Notes under the pieces: model-generated
Databases searched by the model: none
The model's input: only the letters and a program-made list of their open reading frames with translations
What the model was told of the DNA's origin: nothing
Position numbers and translations under genes: made by a program
Shown: positions 10,557-21,159 of the stretch, one piece after another
How the letters are laid out: each line of letters begins with the position of its first letter
Position numbering within the stretch: position 1 is the first letter of the stretch
Assembly: GCA_032716605.1 (NCBI GenBank)
Contig: CM064573.1
Span: forward strand, 4,851,782-4,915,781
Direction: 5' to 3'
DNA length: 64,000 nucleotides
From: Paralithodes platypus
Lineage: Eukaryota > Arthropoda > Malacostraca > Decapoda > Lithodidae

Positions 10557-12867
10557 TGATGGATGCTAGGGTGTATAGGGGTATTGGAGGGGGTCTGTCT
10601 GATCATTATGTAGTGGTAGCTAAGGTTAGGATACAAAAGAAGTGGGTGAGGAGAGCGGGAGGGAGGCGAGAGGAGGGTGGAATGGTGAGGAGGGTGGAGA
10701 GGTTGCAGGAGGAGGAAGTCAGGGAGGAGTACAGGAGAGCAGTGGAAAGACGACTAGGTGGGTTCGACCTGGAAGTTATGGAGGAAGTGGAGGAGATGAG
10801 CAAGGTGTTTAAGGATGAGATCTGTGCAGCATGTGAGGAGGTGTGTGGAGTGAGGAGAAGAGGGAGGGGAGTGAAAGGTACAGCATGGTGGACAGAAGAG
10901 TAAGAATAGCTGTGGAAGAAAAGAAGAAAGCATATAGAGTGTGGTTGGGTAGTAGAGGGAATGAAGATTCCGAGAGACAGAAACGAGCGAGGTACGTGGA
11001 GAGTAAGAGGGTGGTGAAGAGAGTAGTGAAGGAAAGTAAGAGAAGAGTAGATGAGGAATTTGGAAGGAATCTGAGTGTAAAATGGAGGGAGAGTAAGAAA
11101 CTGTTCTGGAAAGAAGTCAAGAAAGTTAGGGAAGGTAGCAAGGGAAACAGTAAGGGTGTGAAAGATAAGAATGGGAGAATGCTAGCCGAGAAGCAAGAGA
11201 GAGTCGAAAGATGGAGGGAGTACTTCAGTGAGTTGCTAAATGAAAGGAATGAAGAGCCAGCAAACATAGCTGGATATGGTATGGGAGGGAGAAGAAGAGA
11301 AGTAGTGGAGGAGGAGGTGGGGATCAGGAGGTCAGAAGTGTGGGAAGCCATGAAAAGAGTGAAGTTGGGGAAAGCACCAGGAACAGATGGAGTGTGTGGG
11401 GAAATGTTGAGGTATGGTGGTGAGATAGTGATAGAATGGGTATGGAAAATGTGCAAACTAGCATGGGAGAAGGGGAGTGCACCCGATGACTGGAAGACTG
11501 GCATAATAGTCCCCCTATATAAGGGCAAAGGGGAAAGAGGAGTGTGTGGTAACCACCGAGGAATATGTCTTCTAAGCGTAGTAGGAAGGTATACAGTAGG
11601 GTAGTGATTGAGAGAGTGAGAGTGAGAATGGAGAAATGGATAGGCGACGAGCAGGGAGGTTTTAGGAAGGGAAGAGGATGTGTAGATCAGATTTTTACCC
11701 TGAATTGTGTTGTGGAGAAGTATCTGGAGAAGAAACAAAAGGTGTATGTTGCCTTTATGGACTTGGAGAAGGCCTATGACAGAGTGGATAGAGAAGGTTT
11801 GTGGAAAGTACTTAGAATATACGGAGTAGAGGGCAAGTTGCTGAAAGCAGTGAAGAGCATGTATGAGGGTGCAAAGGCGGCAGTACGTGTGGAGAGTGAG
11901 CAGAGCGAGTTCTTTGACCTGAATGTTGGTTTGAAACAGGGGTGTGTGATGTCCCCGTGGTTGTTTACTGTATATATGGATGGAGTCATGAAAGAAATAC
12001 TATCAAGAGCAGTGAATGTTGGTGTATCGCTGAAAAGGGAGGGAATTGAGTGGAAGCTACCTATACTGCTGTTTGCGGATGATACAGTTCTGATGAGTGA
12101 TAATGAATGGGAGTTGCAGGGTCTGGTAAATGAGTTTGGAACAGTGTGCGAAAAACGGAATTTGAAGGTAAATACGGGGAAGAGCAAGGTTATGGTCTTC
12201 GAAAGGGGTGAAGTCACAGAGTGTGAGGTGAAGCTGAACGGTCAGGCTATGGAGATCGTCAACTCTTTTAAGTATCTGGGCAGTGTGTTGAGTAAAGATG
12301 GGACTATGGATGAAGAGGTGCGGGAGAGGGTACAACAGGGGAAGAGGGTTGTAGGAACGCTAAAAGCAGTAACAAGAAATAGGGTGGTCAGTATGGAAGT
12401 GAAGAAGTCCTTGCATGACAGTGTGGTAATCCCGACACTGACTTACGGAAGCGAAGCATGGACGTTGGTTTGAGAGACTCAGACCAAGAGTGAGAGCAGT
12501 GGAAATGAATTACTTAAGGAGTGCGTGCGGAGTTACATGGAGGGATAGACAGACTAATGAGGAAGTAAGAAGGAGGTGTGGTGTGGAGGTAGATGTGCTG
12601 GAAAGTGTGAAAAGGAACAACTTGAGATGGTTCGGCCATATGGAACGTATGGAAAGCGAGAGAATGACTAAGAGGGTGTACGAGAGCGAGGTGGAGGGAC
12701 AGAGGGGGAGAGGTAGACCGAATATGAGGTGGAAGGATGGAGTGAGGAACTACATGAACGAAGGCGGTGCTGGTTGGGGGGAGGGGCGTCGACTGACTGG
12801 GGACAGAGGTGCATGGGGGCGGTTCGTTCGTGGCCACCCCTTCGGGGATCACGGCGTCAGGCAATAG
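10557..12867 (+). pseudogene. RTE-like ORF2: endonuclease end, RT and C-terminal part
   Basis: Begins with the last endonuclease motif (GGGLSDHYVVVAKV). The RT follows: KAPGTDGV, WKTGIIVPLYKGKG, GNHRGICLLSVV, DEQGGFRKGRGCVDQIF, VAFMDLEKAYDRVD, GLKQGCVMSPWLF and LLFADDTVLMSD (catalytic FADD). The C-terminal part has LRWFGHMERM and GRGRPNMRWKDG. The frame is broken three times: near 10905, at about 11585 (one base short of the intact ggtatac context seen at 47995) and at about 12470 (an extra t). Chance shadow frames on the opposite strand are ignored. RTE assignment rests on the RT motifs and GATA tail; a related clade is possible. Confidence 0.85.
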
Positions 12868-12886
12868 ATAGATAGATAGATAGATA
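10557..12886 (+). mobile_element. RTE-like LINE, copy A, 5' truncated
   Basis: Flanked by a perfect 9 bp duplication gacaaggag (10548-10556 and 12887-12895) inside CR1 ORF2. It ends in a GATA microsatellite, as RTE-group elements commonly do. The body begins at the end of the endonuclease domain. Two further fragments (14150-15019, 18264-18778) and a fourth copy (45712-49378) in this window are nearly identical to it, which implies recent activity. Confidence 0.88.
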
Positions 12887-12895
12887 GACAAGGAG

Positions 12896-14149
12896 AGAGG
12901 GAGAGTAAGATTGCAAGAAATGTGAAGGATAATCCAAAAATATTCAGGAAAAGTTAACAAGAAGAGTAGGTATCCAAGAACTGATAGGAGACTTGGATGA
13001 TAGGAATAGAGCAGAAACTGATAAGGAGAAAACAGAGGTGCTGGGGAAATACTTTGGGGAGGTACTAACAGTGGAGTCGGATGATGTAGTGCCTACTATT
13101 CCCATCAAACAGGCACCAGCACTAGAACTAATAGTTTTCCCATGCTAGAATAAGGAGGGCTATAGAAAAAATGAACAGAAGTAAGTCCCCGGGACCGGAT
13201 GGGATACATCCAAGAATCATAAAGGAAGGAGGTGATATGTTAGTAGAGCCATTAAAAATGTTATTTGAGGTATCTTTTAATACAGGACAAATCCCAATGG
13301 ACTGGAGAGAGGCGAACATAACAGCTATATTTAAGAAGGGAAAGAGAAATGACCCAGGAAATTATAGACCAGTCAGTTTGACAAGTGTTGTGTGTAAACT
13401 AATGGAAACGGTAATTAGAGAAGGAATAATGGAGCATATGAAATCAAACCAACTTTTCAGTGGGAGACAGTTCGGATTCTTGCCAGGGAAGTCGACGGTA
13501 CTACAGCTAATTAAGGTGGTAGATGATTGGATGCAAAATCTGGAGGATGGTGATGTTATAGACGTGGTATATTGCGATTTTATGAAGGCCCTCGATAAGG
13601 TCCCACATAAAAGGCTAATAGAGAAAGTTAGAAGCTATAGTATAGGGGAGAAATGTGTGAAATGGATAGAAGCCTTCCTGAAAGATCGGAGACAGAGGGT
13701 ACTGGTGAATGGAATAGGCTTGGGGTGGAGGGAAATTACAAGTGGGGTTCCTCAGGGATCTGTGTTGGGACCACTACTGTTCGTTATATTTATCAACGAC
13801 TTACCTGAAGTTATAACTAATGGAAGTAAGCTATACCTGTATGCGGATGACAACAAGCTGTATAGAAGAGTGAGGAGTAAGGAAGATGTGGGTTTGCTTC
13901 AAGGAGATGTGGAGGGCATGAAGGGATGGTCAGAACATTGGTTAATGCCTTTTCATCCAAAAAAATGCAAGTACATGCAGATTGGGACAAGCAAGATAGA
14001 CAAGGTAGGATACAGTATGTATGAAGCGATGGAGGAAGTGAATGCAGAAAAGGATATAGGAGTAGTGATAGACAATAAGTTAAATTTCCCAGAACATTTA
14101 GCGGAAAAGATAAACAAAGCCAATAGAATTGTAGGGCTGATAAGGACAT
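12896..14149 (+). pseudogene. CR1-like ORF2, reverse transcriptase part
   Basis: Continuation of CR1 ORF2 after the RTE insertion. The first 270 bases are frame-disturbed (IARNVKDNPKIF linker). From 13171 the RT is open: SKSPGPDGIHPRII, WREANITAIFKKG, NYRPVSLTSVVCKLME, RQFGFLPGKST, VYCDFMKALDKVPH, SGVPQGSVLGPLLFVIFIND and LYADDNKLY (catalytic YADD). It ends at 14149 where a second RTE copy sits. FMKALDKV carries L in place of the F or Y usual after KA in the first-Asp motif; other copies in the window have KAFDKV. Confidence 0.88.
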
Positions 14150-15019
14150 TATACTATCAAGAGCAGTGGATGTTGGTGTATCGCTGAAAAGGGAGGGAAT
14201 TGAGTGGAAGCTACCTATACTGCTGTTTGCGGATGATACAGTTCTGATGAGTGATAATGAATGGGAGTTGCAGGGTCTGGTAAATGAGTTTGGAACAGTG
14301 TGCGAAAAACGGAATTTGAAGGTAAATACGGGGAAGAGCAAGGTTATGGTCTTCGAAAGGGGTGAAGTCACAGAGTGTGAGGTGAAGCTGAACGGTCAGG
14401 CTATGGAGATCGTCAACTCTTTTAAGTATCTGGGCAGTGTGTTGAGTAAAGATGGGACTATGGATGAAGAGGTGCGGGAGAGGGTACAACAGGGGAAGAG
14501 GGTTGTAGGAACGCTAAAAGCAGTAACAAGAAATAGGGTGGTCAGTATGGAAGTGAAGAAGTCCTTGCATGACAGTGTGGTAATCCCGACACTGACTTAC
14601 GGAAGCGAAGCATGGACGTTGGTTGAGAGACTCAGACCAAGAGTGAGAGCAGTGGAAATGAATTACTTAAGGAGTGCGTGCGGAGTTACATGGAGGGATA
14701 GACAGACTAATGAGGAAGTAAGAAGGAGGTGTGGTGTGGAGGTAGATGTGCTGGAAAGTGTGAAAAGGAACAACTTGAGATGGTTCGGCCATATGGAACG
14801 TATGGAAAGCGAGAGAATGACTAAGAGGGTGTACGAGAGCGAGGTGGAGGGACAGAGGGGGAGAGGTAGACCGAACATGAGGTGGAAGGATGGAGTGAGG
14901 AACTACATGAACGAAGGCGGTGCTGGTTGGGGGGAGGGGCGTCGACTGACTGGGGACAGAGGTGCATGGGGGCGGTTCGTTCGTGGCCACCCCTTCGGGG
15001 ATCACGGCGTCAGGCAATA
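14150..15019 (+). mobile_element. RTE-like LINE, copy B, 3' 870 bp
   Basis: Second RTE insertion in the same CR1 gene, flanked by the 11 bp duplication gataaggacat (14139-14149 and 15020-15030). It carries an intact frame (about 284 codons) from the catalytic FADD motif through the RT end (LRWFGHMERM, GRGRPNMRWKDG) to the stop. By eye only a few bases differ from copy A (for example gtgaatg against gtggatg). The tail is very short, caggcaata, without an extended GATA run. Confidence 0.88.
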
Positions 15020-15030
15020 GATAAGGACAT

Positions 15031-15631
15031 TTGTGTCACTTGACGAAGAAATATTCAGGAATCTCTATACTGTACAGCGCTGGTTAGGCCGCACCTGGAA
15101 TATGTGAACCAGGTGTGGGCTCCATATATGGTAAAGGCTATAGAAGCAGTGGAGAAAGTGCAGAGGAGAGCTAGCAAGCTAGTACCAACGTTGAAGAACG
15201 CGGGCTATGAGCAGAGGTTGAGGACACTGGGACTTCCGACACTGGCATACAGGAGAAAGAGATGGGATATGATAGAGACTTTAGTGTCAGGAAAGTATGA
15301 TGAGGATGTGTGTGAAGGTATCTTCTTGATGCGGGAGGGAACAAGAACGAGAGGACACTCTAAGAAAATTTACAAAGAAAGAAATAGGCTTGAAAAGGCA
15401 AAGAACTCATTTTGTGATAGAGTGGTAAATGAGTGGAACGCACTGCCCCAGTATGTAGTCGTTTCCGAATCAATAAGGAAGTTTGAAAGTAATCTTGATA
15501 AAGCATGGGGAAGACAAGATTTGAAGTTTGATTATAAAGAAAAAATACAGAATAGTAAAAATGTTGCGTCTGCTGCCGCCGCCGCCACCAACACCGTGAA
15601 CGACCACAATAGTGCAAGTACTGTACAGTAA
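15031..15631 (+). pseudogene. CR1-like ORF2, C-terminal part
   Basis: Last part of CR1 ORF2 after the second RTE insertion. VWAPYMVKAIEAVEKVQRR and ASKLVPTLKNAGYEQRLRTL are the conserved thumb-proximal segment, followed by FCDRVVNEWNALPQYVV and an ANT-rich tail. The same segment recurs in the fragments at 19.9, 41.9-43.1 and 60.4-61.0 kb, which confirms it as a repeat family. The apparent stop at 15631 comes from the MITE inserted at 15626; the uninterrupted copies read on for several codons (STGTELDTQA). Confidence 0.85.
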
Positions 15632-15799
15632 ACCCTCGCCATCTCGGACCTCTAGAAGTCAGAAACCCGTACTAGTCGGACTGGCTACGGCCTCTCGGAC
15701 ATGCACTTCAGTATTTCGGACATTTCCGTCATCGTTCCGACAGTCTCGGACGTTGTCGGACTTTATATAACTATTCGGAAAATGTCCGATATTATATTT

Positions 15800-16736
15800 T
15801 TCAATTCCATTGCATTAGAAATTATTCAAAGATTACAAAAAGTCCAAATAAGAATAGTTATGTTAATGTATAAGGGAGTTACGTAGATGCATTAGAGAGA
15901 TAGATAGATAGAAAGAGAGTTACAGAGGGGGAGTGAGCGATAAACACGAACTATTATGAGACGGACTTAATTGGTTCTGAAAAGACAAAGGAGACTTTTA
16001 TATAGACTCTTTTTCATGGTATTATTTGTGTGCTAGAAGGATAATATTGTTCTCAATTCCATCGCATTAGAAATTATTTATAGATTACAAAAAGTCCAAA
16101 TAAGACATAGTTATGTTAATGTATAAGGGAGTTACGTAGATGCATTAGAGAGATAGATAGATAGAAAGAGAGAGTTGCAGAAGGGGAAGTGAGCGATAAA
16201 CACGAACTATTATGAGACAGACTTAATTGGTTCTGAAAAGACAAGATAGATAGAAAGAGAGTTGCAGAAGGGGGAGTGAGCGATAAACACGAACTATTAT
16301 GAGACAGACTTAATTGGTTCTGAAAAGACAAAGGAGACTTTCATATTGACTCTTTTTCATGTTATTATTTGTGTGCTAGAAGGATAATATGGTTTTCAAT
16401 TCCATCGCATTAGAAATTATTTATAGATTACAAAAAGTCCAAATAAGACATAGTTATGTTAATGTATAAGGGAGTTAGTTAGATGCATTAGAGAGATAAA
16501 TAGATAGAGAGAGAGTGGCTAGGGGCGAGCGAGCGATAAAATACTAACATATACGAGACGGACTTATGTTTCTGAAAGACAAAGGAGACATTTTTATTTA
16601 CTCTCTTTTTCATTTTATTATTTGTGTGTTAGAAGGGTAATATTGTTTTCAATTCCATCGTATTAGAATTGATTCATAGAATAAAAAAAGACCAAATAAG
16701 ACATAGTTATATATATGTATAAGGGAGATAGATGCA
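15800..16736. repeat. Satellite-like ~250 bp tandem array inside the MITE
   Basis: Units starting near 15800, 16052, 16395 and 16650 each contain tcaattccatygcattag, a tataagggagtta segment, GATA repeats and a gagcgataaacacgaac segment. One unit is lengthened by a partial duplication. The same units occur inside the elements at 36828-38819 and 50557-51927. Confidence 0.8.
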
Positions 16737-16740
16737 TTAA

Positions 16741-17178
16741 CCCGTACAGCCCTAGCGACGCGCCTAACGCGTCGGCGATGTATGTAACGCACAGCCCCAG
16801 AGACGCGCCTGGCGCGTCGCCCTAATTGCGCCGACCGTAACCTCAGGTGTAGCCACTCAAGAGGGCTCAGATTTGTATGGGAACTGTGTACGTATCCCAC
16901 GCAACCGTGCCGATGGTTGAAAACTCTCAAAGTCCACGTGCGTGCGCGTGAGCGCGCAATAACCTGGTTTTTTGGGGTAATTGCCTTCAATTTTTTACTC
17001 TTGTAAAATACGTTTTCGGGGGCTCTGTAGGACCATTCTTTAAGCTTTTTGAGCGGTTTTTCGTGGTTTTTCCTTCATTCCTAACCCATTCGCTATTGTT
17101 TCTGGAATAAAACCATTTTTTGAAAACCAGCCGGGTTCTGGTGAACAAACATTACAAAACTAGCCGGGGCTGGACGGG
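16741..17178. mobile_element. piggyBac-type MITE, 438 bp, TTAA target duplication
   Basis: Ends cccgtacagccc and gggctggacggg, with TTAA at 16737-16740 and 17179-17182. The empty site gatgcattaaatagat is seen at the matching place of the sister element (51733-51748), which proves a precise insertion. GC-rich with gacgcgcc/ggcgcgtc repeats. No coding capacity. Confidence 0.87.
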
Positions 17179-17750
17179 TTAAATAGATAGATAAAAAAAT
17201 AAATAAAAATCTCAATTTCTCTGGTGACACGGACTTTCCTCTTCTAATTCGGAATTTTCCCTCTCTTAAGTCGGACATAGGTCGGACTTCGGACATCTCG
17301 GAAAATCGGACATCTCGGACTGGGTCTCCCCCCCAATTAGTCCGAGATAGCGAGGGTTTACTGTACTGGCACTGAGCTGGATATACAGGCCTAGTTTGCC
17401 TTTTTCCAGAGGATCTATTGTAAGAAACTGTGAGAAACTGTAAACCAAGCACTCTTGGCTCCATAGTAGTCCAGAGGCAGCTGGTTTGCTTTCATCAAAT
17501 CATTCAGGATGCTTGGCTTCTGTGACTTTCCCACAACAGTTGGGGTGAGGCGGTGACTACCATCTGCGTTGGCACAACAAAGTACAGATATGCGCTCCTT
17601 GACAGGCTGATGTCCTGGAGTGGAAGTCAACTTGTGATACGCCTGGGTGCTTGTAGGAAGGGTCCGCCAGTATAGTCCGGTTTCATCTCCATTGTAAAAC
17701 TGGAACAACTGCAAATGTTCGTCAGCCATTATCTTCTTAACCCGGCAGCT

Positions 17751-18263
17751 GCGGGGAGACTCTTAGAGGTTTTACTGAGCGACTGTGGGAAGACTCTTAA
17801 GATCCTAGGCCTAAAAAGAGACATTTAAAACACCCCCAGTAGCAGTTGAATTTTTTTTTTTTTTTTTTGCCCCTCGGCCATACTACATATCACTCCTCCA
17901 AATCCCCTCCTTCCCCCCCCCCCCCCCCCCCTTCAATTATCACCTACTTTCCCTGTTATTCCCTTATTCTTTGGTATATTTTCGTCCAAACATTAGAAAG
18001 CCGGATGCAGGGTGTGGTTTTCTATGTGTCTATGCGTGGGAAAGAGCGAGAGATAGAGAGAGAGGCCTCAGTCTCTCTCCAGGCCTCGAGAGAGGAGGAT
18101 GTGTTGCCGGCTGGCTCACACTTGATGAATGAAACTCTCTCTTTCAATTCACGATTTTGACCATCCAAACACTTTTCCCACTTGTTTTATTGTTGTAACA
18201 TGTTACTATCTTCATATTAAATGTAAAATAGGCACATATAGATAAGTATTAATGATATTTATG
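17751..18263. repeat. Low-complexity stretch with T18 and C19 runs
   Basis: Holds a run of 18 T (17851-17868) and of about 19 C (17913-17931), then a GA-rich tract near 18040-18100. It lies between the first-Asp segment of the Tigger gene and the RTE fragment. No credible frame. Slippage-prone, so assembly errors are possible. Confidence 0.7.
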
Positions 18264-18778
18264 TAGGAACGCTGAAAGCAGTAACAAGAAATAGGGTGTT
18301 CAGTATGGAAGTGAAGAAGTCCTTGCATGACAGTGTGGTAATCCCGACACTGACTTACGGAAGCGAAGCATGGACGTTGGTTGAGAGACTCAGACCAAGA
18401 GTGAGAGCAGTGGAAATTAATTACTTAAGAAGTGCGTGCGGAGTTACATGGAGGGATAGACAGACTAATGAGGAACTAAGAAGGAGGTGTGGTGTGGAGG
18501 TAGATGTGCTGGAAAGTGTGAAAAGGAACAACTTGAGATGGTTCGGCCATATGGAACGTATGGAAAGCGAGAGAATGACTAAGAGGGTGTACGAGAGCGA
18601 GGTGGAGGGAGAGGTAGACCAAACGAGAGGTGGAAGGATGGAGTGAGGAAGTATATGAACGAAGGCGGTGCTGGTTGGGGGGAGGGGCGTCGACTGTCTG
18701 GGGACAGAGGTGCATGGGGGCGGTTCATTCGTGGCCACCCCTTCGGGGATCACAGCGTCGGGCAATAGATAGATAGAT
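18264..18778 (+). mobile_element. RTE-like LINE, copy C, 3' 515 bp
   Basis: Sequence starts in the RT-thumb region (SMEVKKSLHDSVVIPTLTYG equivalent) and ends ggcaatagatagatagata. It encodes the LRWFGHMERM segment, with a deletion of about 15 bases in the GRGRP region that shifts the frame. Inserted in the Tigger transposase on the other strand. A convincing target duplication was not found beyond gatat. Confidence 0.85.
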
Positions 18779-19907
18779 ATGGTAAAATAACGATTTTAGT
18801 GAGGGAAAGAGTGTAAATACCTACGCACAGCGGCATGGTGTATACTACAGGGGCTGCGAATCTGCCAAGTTAAGTACTGAGTGAAAGGGCCGATCGCTCC
18901 TGTGTCTGCACTCAAGATTTCACCACAGACACTGCGGTTTGACAGGCCATGACACTTCCTGAATTGTAAAAGCCAACCTTCACTACATTTGAAATTTGGG
19001 TGGTCAAAGAGAGAGTGCTAATTTCTCAGCAGCGTGTTGTATCTCTATCCCTCGAACTGGCACACCTTCGGCTCATAGCTGCTGATACCAGTTGCGGAGT
19101 CTATATCCTGGAAGGGCAACTTAGCTTTCCGGTATATCTTAGAAGCAGATGGACTATGAAGAAGGGCGGCGCCATGATCTCGGATTTTCTCCTTGTCTCG
19201 GATAAAATCGTAGACGGTTGACTTCCCCCAGTTGATACATTTCCTGTAAGGCTTTAGCTTTCATACTGCCATCCAGGTCCTTCAACATCTGCAGCTTCGT
19301 CTCCATGGACGTGGATGTCACCTTACGCTTCTCTTTACCCTTGGGAGGCATTATGGCGGAATAAGAGATATGATGTACACGACAACAATAGGCGGACTAA
19401 GACAGATAAGGCAGGAGATGAGGATGAGTCACGGAAAACAAATGGGGATGGGGCGGACGATACGGGGTGGGGGTGCATGCGGGGGAATGGTTGCTATGGA
19501 AACTCGCCGTGTTGGGTGTCCGCGGCTTGGGCATGACGCCACGGACACCTCGGATATTTCCCAATATTTTCCGAGTTGTGAGGGGGCCCTCAGAGTTTTA
19601 CCCCGTAGAACTCGAAATTTCCGAGATATATGGAAACCTATCCGACAAGCCACGGTGGTCCCTAAGATTTGTACCGTGGAACTCGGAATTCTGCCGAGAT
19701 CTACGGCGAACTGTCTAAGAGGCTGATGCCATTTCGAGAAGTATGGGTTTCCGAGTAAAAAGAGTCCGAATTACCGAGGGTTTACTGTACAGTGCTACCC
19801 AACCACTCCAAGTACCTCCTCATATCTTTTGCTTGAACACTTTGCTAACCTCTTCTACTTCCTCCATTCACTCCCAGTTAAACTTACCTAATTTTATCAT
19901 ATTATAT

Positions 19908-20165
19908 TATGGGCTACCAAAAAAGTATGTAGTCGATTCCGAATCAATAAGGGAGTTTGAAAGTAATCTTGATAAAACATGGGGAAGACAAGATTTGAAG
20001 TTTGATTATAAAACAAAAATACAGAATAGTAAAAATGTTGCGTCTGCTACCGCCGCCGCCAACACCGTGAACGACCGCAGCAGTGCAAGTACTGGTACTG
20101 AGCTGGATACACAGGCCTAGTTTGCCTTTTTCCAGAGGATCTACTGTAAGAAACTGTAAGAAAAT
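19908..20165 (+). mobile_element. CR1-like LINE 3' fragment
   Basis: Matches the CR1 C-terminal coding end (VVDSESIREFESNLDKTWGR in the frame from 19743) and the 3' region down to the decamer tail ctgtaagaaactgtaagaaa. 5' truncated. It gives an uninterrupted version of the 3' end that is split by a MITE at 15626. Confidence 0.87.
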
Positions 20166-21159
20166 TCAGCCTGTCGAGTAAAAAAAATAAGGTAGATTAC
20201 TTTACCTGGACTATAGTACACTGCTCCAACCCCAACTGAGATCACACCTGGAAAAATTAGAATTTGAAAGACACCCGTACAGTCCTCTACTCTTTTAATC
20301 TATATATCATACTCAGTTAATCCATTTTTGTTTTCTATATTGGGAGGTTTGAAGACATTCCACCAAACCAAATAAGGAAAATATCTGTTTTTTTTCTTTT
20401 ATCGCAAATATTTTATTTTGCTAAATCGTTATTTCTACATAGTGATTTTGATAAGTTCTTTTGTCTTTATATTGTATCGTCCCTGTTTTGGTTTCTATAT
20501 TTTGTAAGTTTTACATTACAGTATAATTTGGTAGTAGCCTCAGAGTATCCAACGTATGGTAGTGCTTTATACAAAGTATAATCTCGCCCGCTCCAGTAGC
20601 AGCCAATTTGTCGGAAATCACTTGCGCGAATAACCAATGTCTTCTAGAGATACACCTCAATTCTCTACTAGGTACGTTGTACACACTCCAAGACCACTAT
20701 TTGAAGTGAAAAGAGAAAATATGGTGTAGGATAAAAAAAAATAAAAAGTTTACAATAGTTGCCCATTTAACTGATCTGGCCCGGGTGGCCTACATAGATG
20801 CATATCGAGTCTTCTCCATTAAAATGTAAAACTTGCAAACTAAACAAACCAAAACTGGGACAAAGACAATATAAAGTAAAAATAACTATCAAAATCGCTA
20901 TGTGGAAACAACGCTTACTAAAATAAAATTTATGAAATAAAAGAACACAATCCACCACATACTAAGGGGTGTACATTACTACATGAGCAAGTTAATCTGT
21001 TTCCCAAGCAAACTAATCGCATACATAACAACGCACTATCGTCACGTTCAAGGAATTAGTCAATTTGGGAAGTCCGGGACGTTCTGGTAAATTTGACTAA
21101 ACTCTGCATGAATAAAGAAACTACAATTAGTGGCACACAGGTGGCCTACATAGCTCCAT
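20166..21159. other. Noncoding AT-rich stretch, nothing recognised
   Basis: No frame longer than about 60 codons makes sense here and no repeat partner was found in the window. Confidence 0.5.

Larger units (their letters stand above)
15626..17363. mobile_element. Tigger-type non-autonomous element with internal satellite, 1738 bp
   Basis: Terminal inverted repeats CAGTAAACCCTCGCCATCTC on the left and gatagcgagggtttactg on the right, with TA at 15624-15625 and 17364-17365. It is inserted in the CR1 3' end: agtgcaagta and actggcactgagctgg on its two sides are contiguous at 20085. The middle holds about four ~250 bp tandem units. A 438 bp piggyBac-type MITE is nested near the right end. No transposase is encoded. 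Confidence 0.88.
8281..17440 (+). mobile_element. CR1-like LINE, nearly full length, three nested insertions
   Basis: Contains in order ORF1 (from 8338), ORF2 endonuclease, reverse transcriptase and C-terminal segment. The short 3' region ends in repeats of a decamer related to gtaagaaact. It is interrupted by RTE copies at 10557-12886 and 14150-15019 and by a TA-flanked MITE at 15626-17363. Without these the element is roughly 4.2 kb, normal for CR1/L2-group LINEs. Its 3' end lies directly in the coding region of a minus-strand Tigger transposase. The left boundary is approximate. Confidence 0.8.
17443..19351 (-). pseudogene. Tigger-like transposase, interrupted and truncated
   Basis: Starts at 19351 with MPPKGKEKRKVTSTSMETKLQ and MKAKALQE, the N-terminal CENP-B-type HTH. 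It loses frame after about 60 residues. Near 19010-18850 a shifted frame gives FDHPNFKCSEGWLLQFRKCHGL and GEILSADTGAI, the second (Tc5-type) DNA-binding domain. After the RTE insertion and a low-complexity stretch, 17729-17443 gives FYNGDETGLYWRTLP, the first catalytic Asp, then a conserved RISVLCCANADG block and KSAWFT, where the CR1 tail begins. The second and third Asp are missing. Its terminal sequence links it to the MITEs in this window. Confidence 0.8.
17443..19787 (-). mobile_element. Tigger-like element, 5' end at right, 3' end lost at CR1
   Basis: The right terminus ...ccgagggtttactg at 19787 is followed by TA, and subterminal atctcgga/tccgagat repeats match the MITE ends at 1342-1822 and 53698-54175. 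A minus-strand transposase lies inside. The left side is cut by the CR1 3' tail at 17440 and no matching 3' terminus was found beyond the CR1 5' end. An RTE fragment (18264-18778) lies inside. Confidence 0.78.

Noticed and set aside
10809..11738. 309-codon minus-strand frame
   Set aside because: Antisense shadow of the RTE RT coding strand; Ser/Leu/His-rich composition from AG-rich coding DNA.
12868..12886. GATA arrays as CRISPR or regulatory arrays
   Set aside because: They are RTE 3' microsatellite tails or part of the satellite; no spacers.
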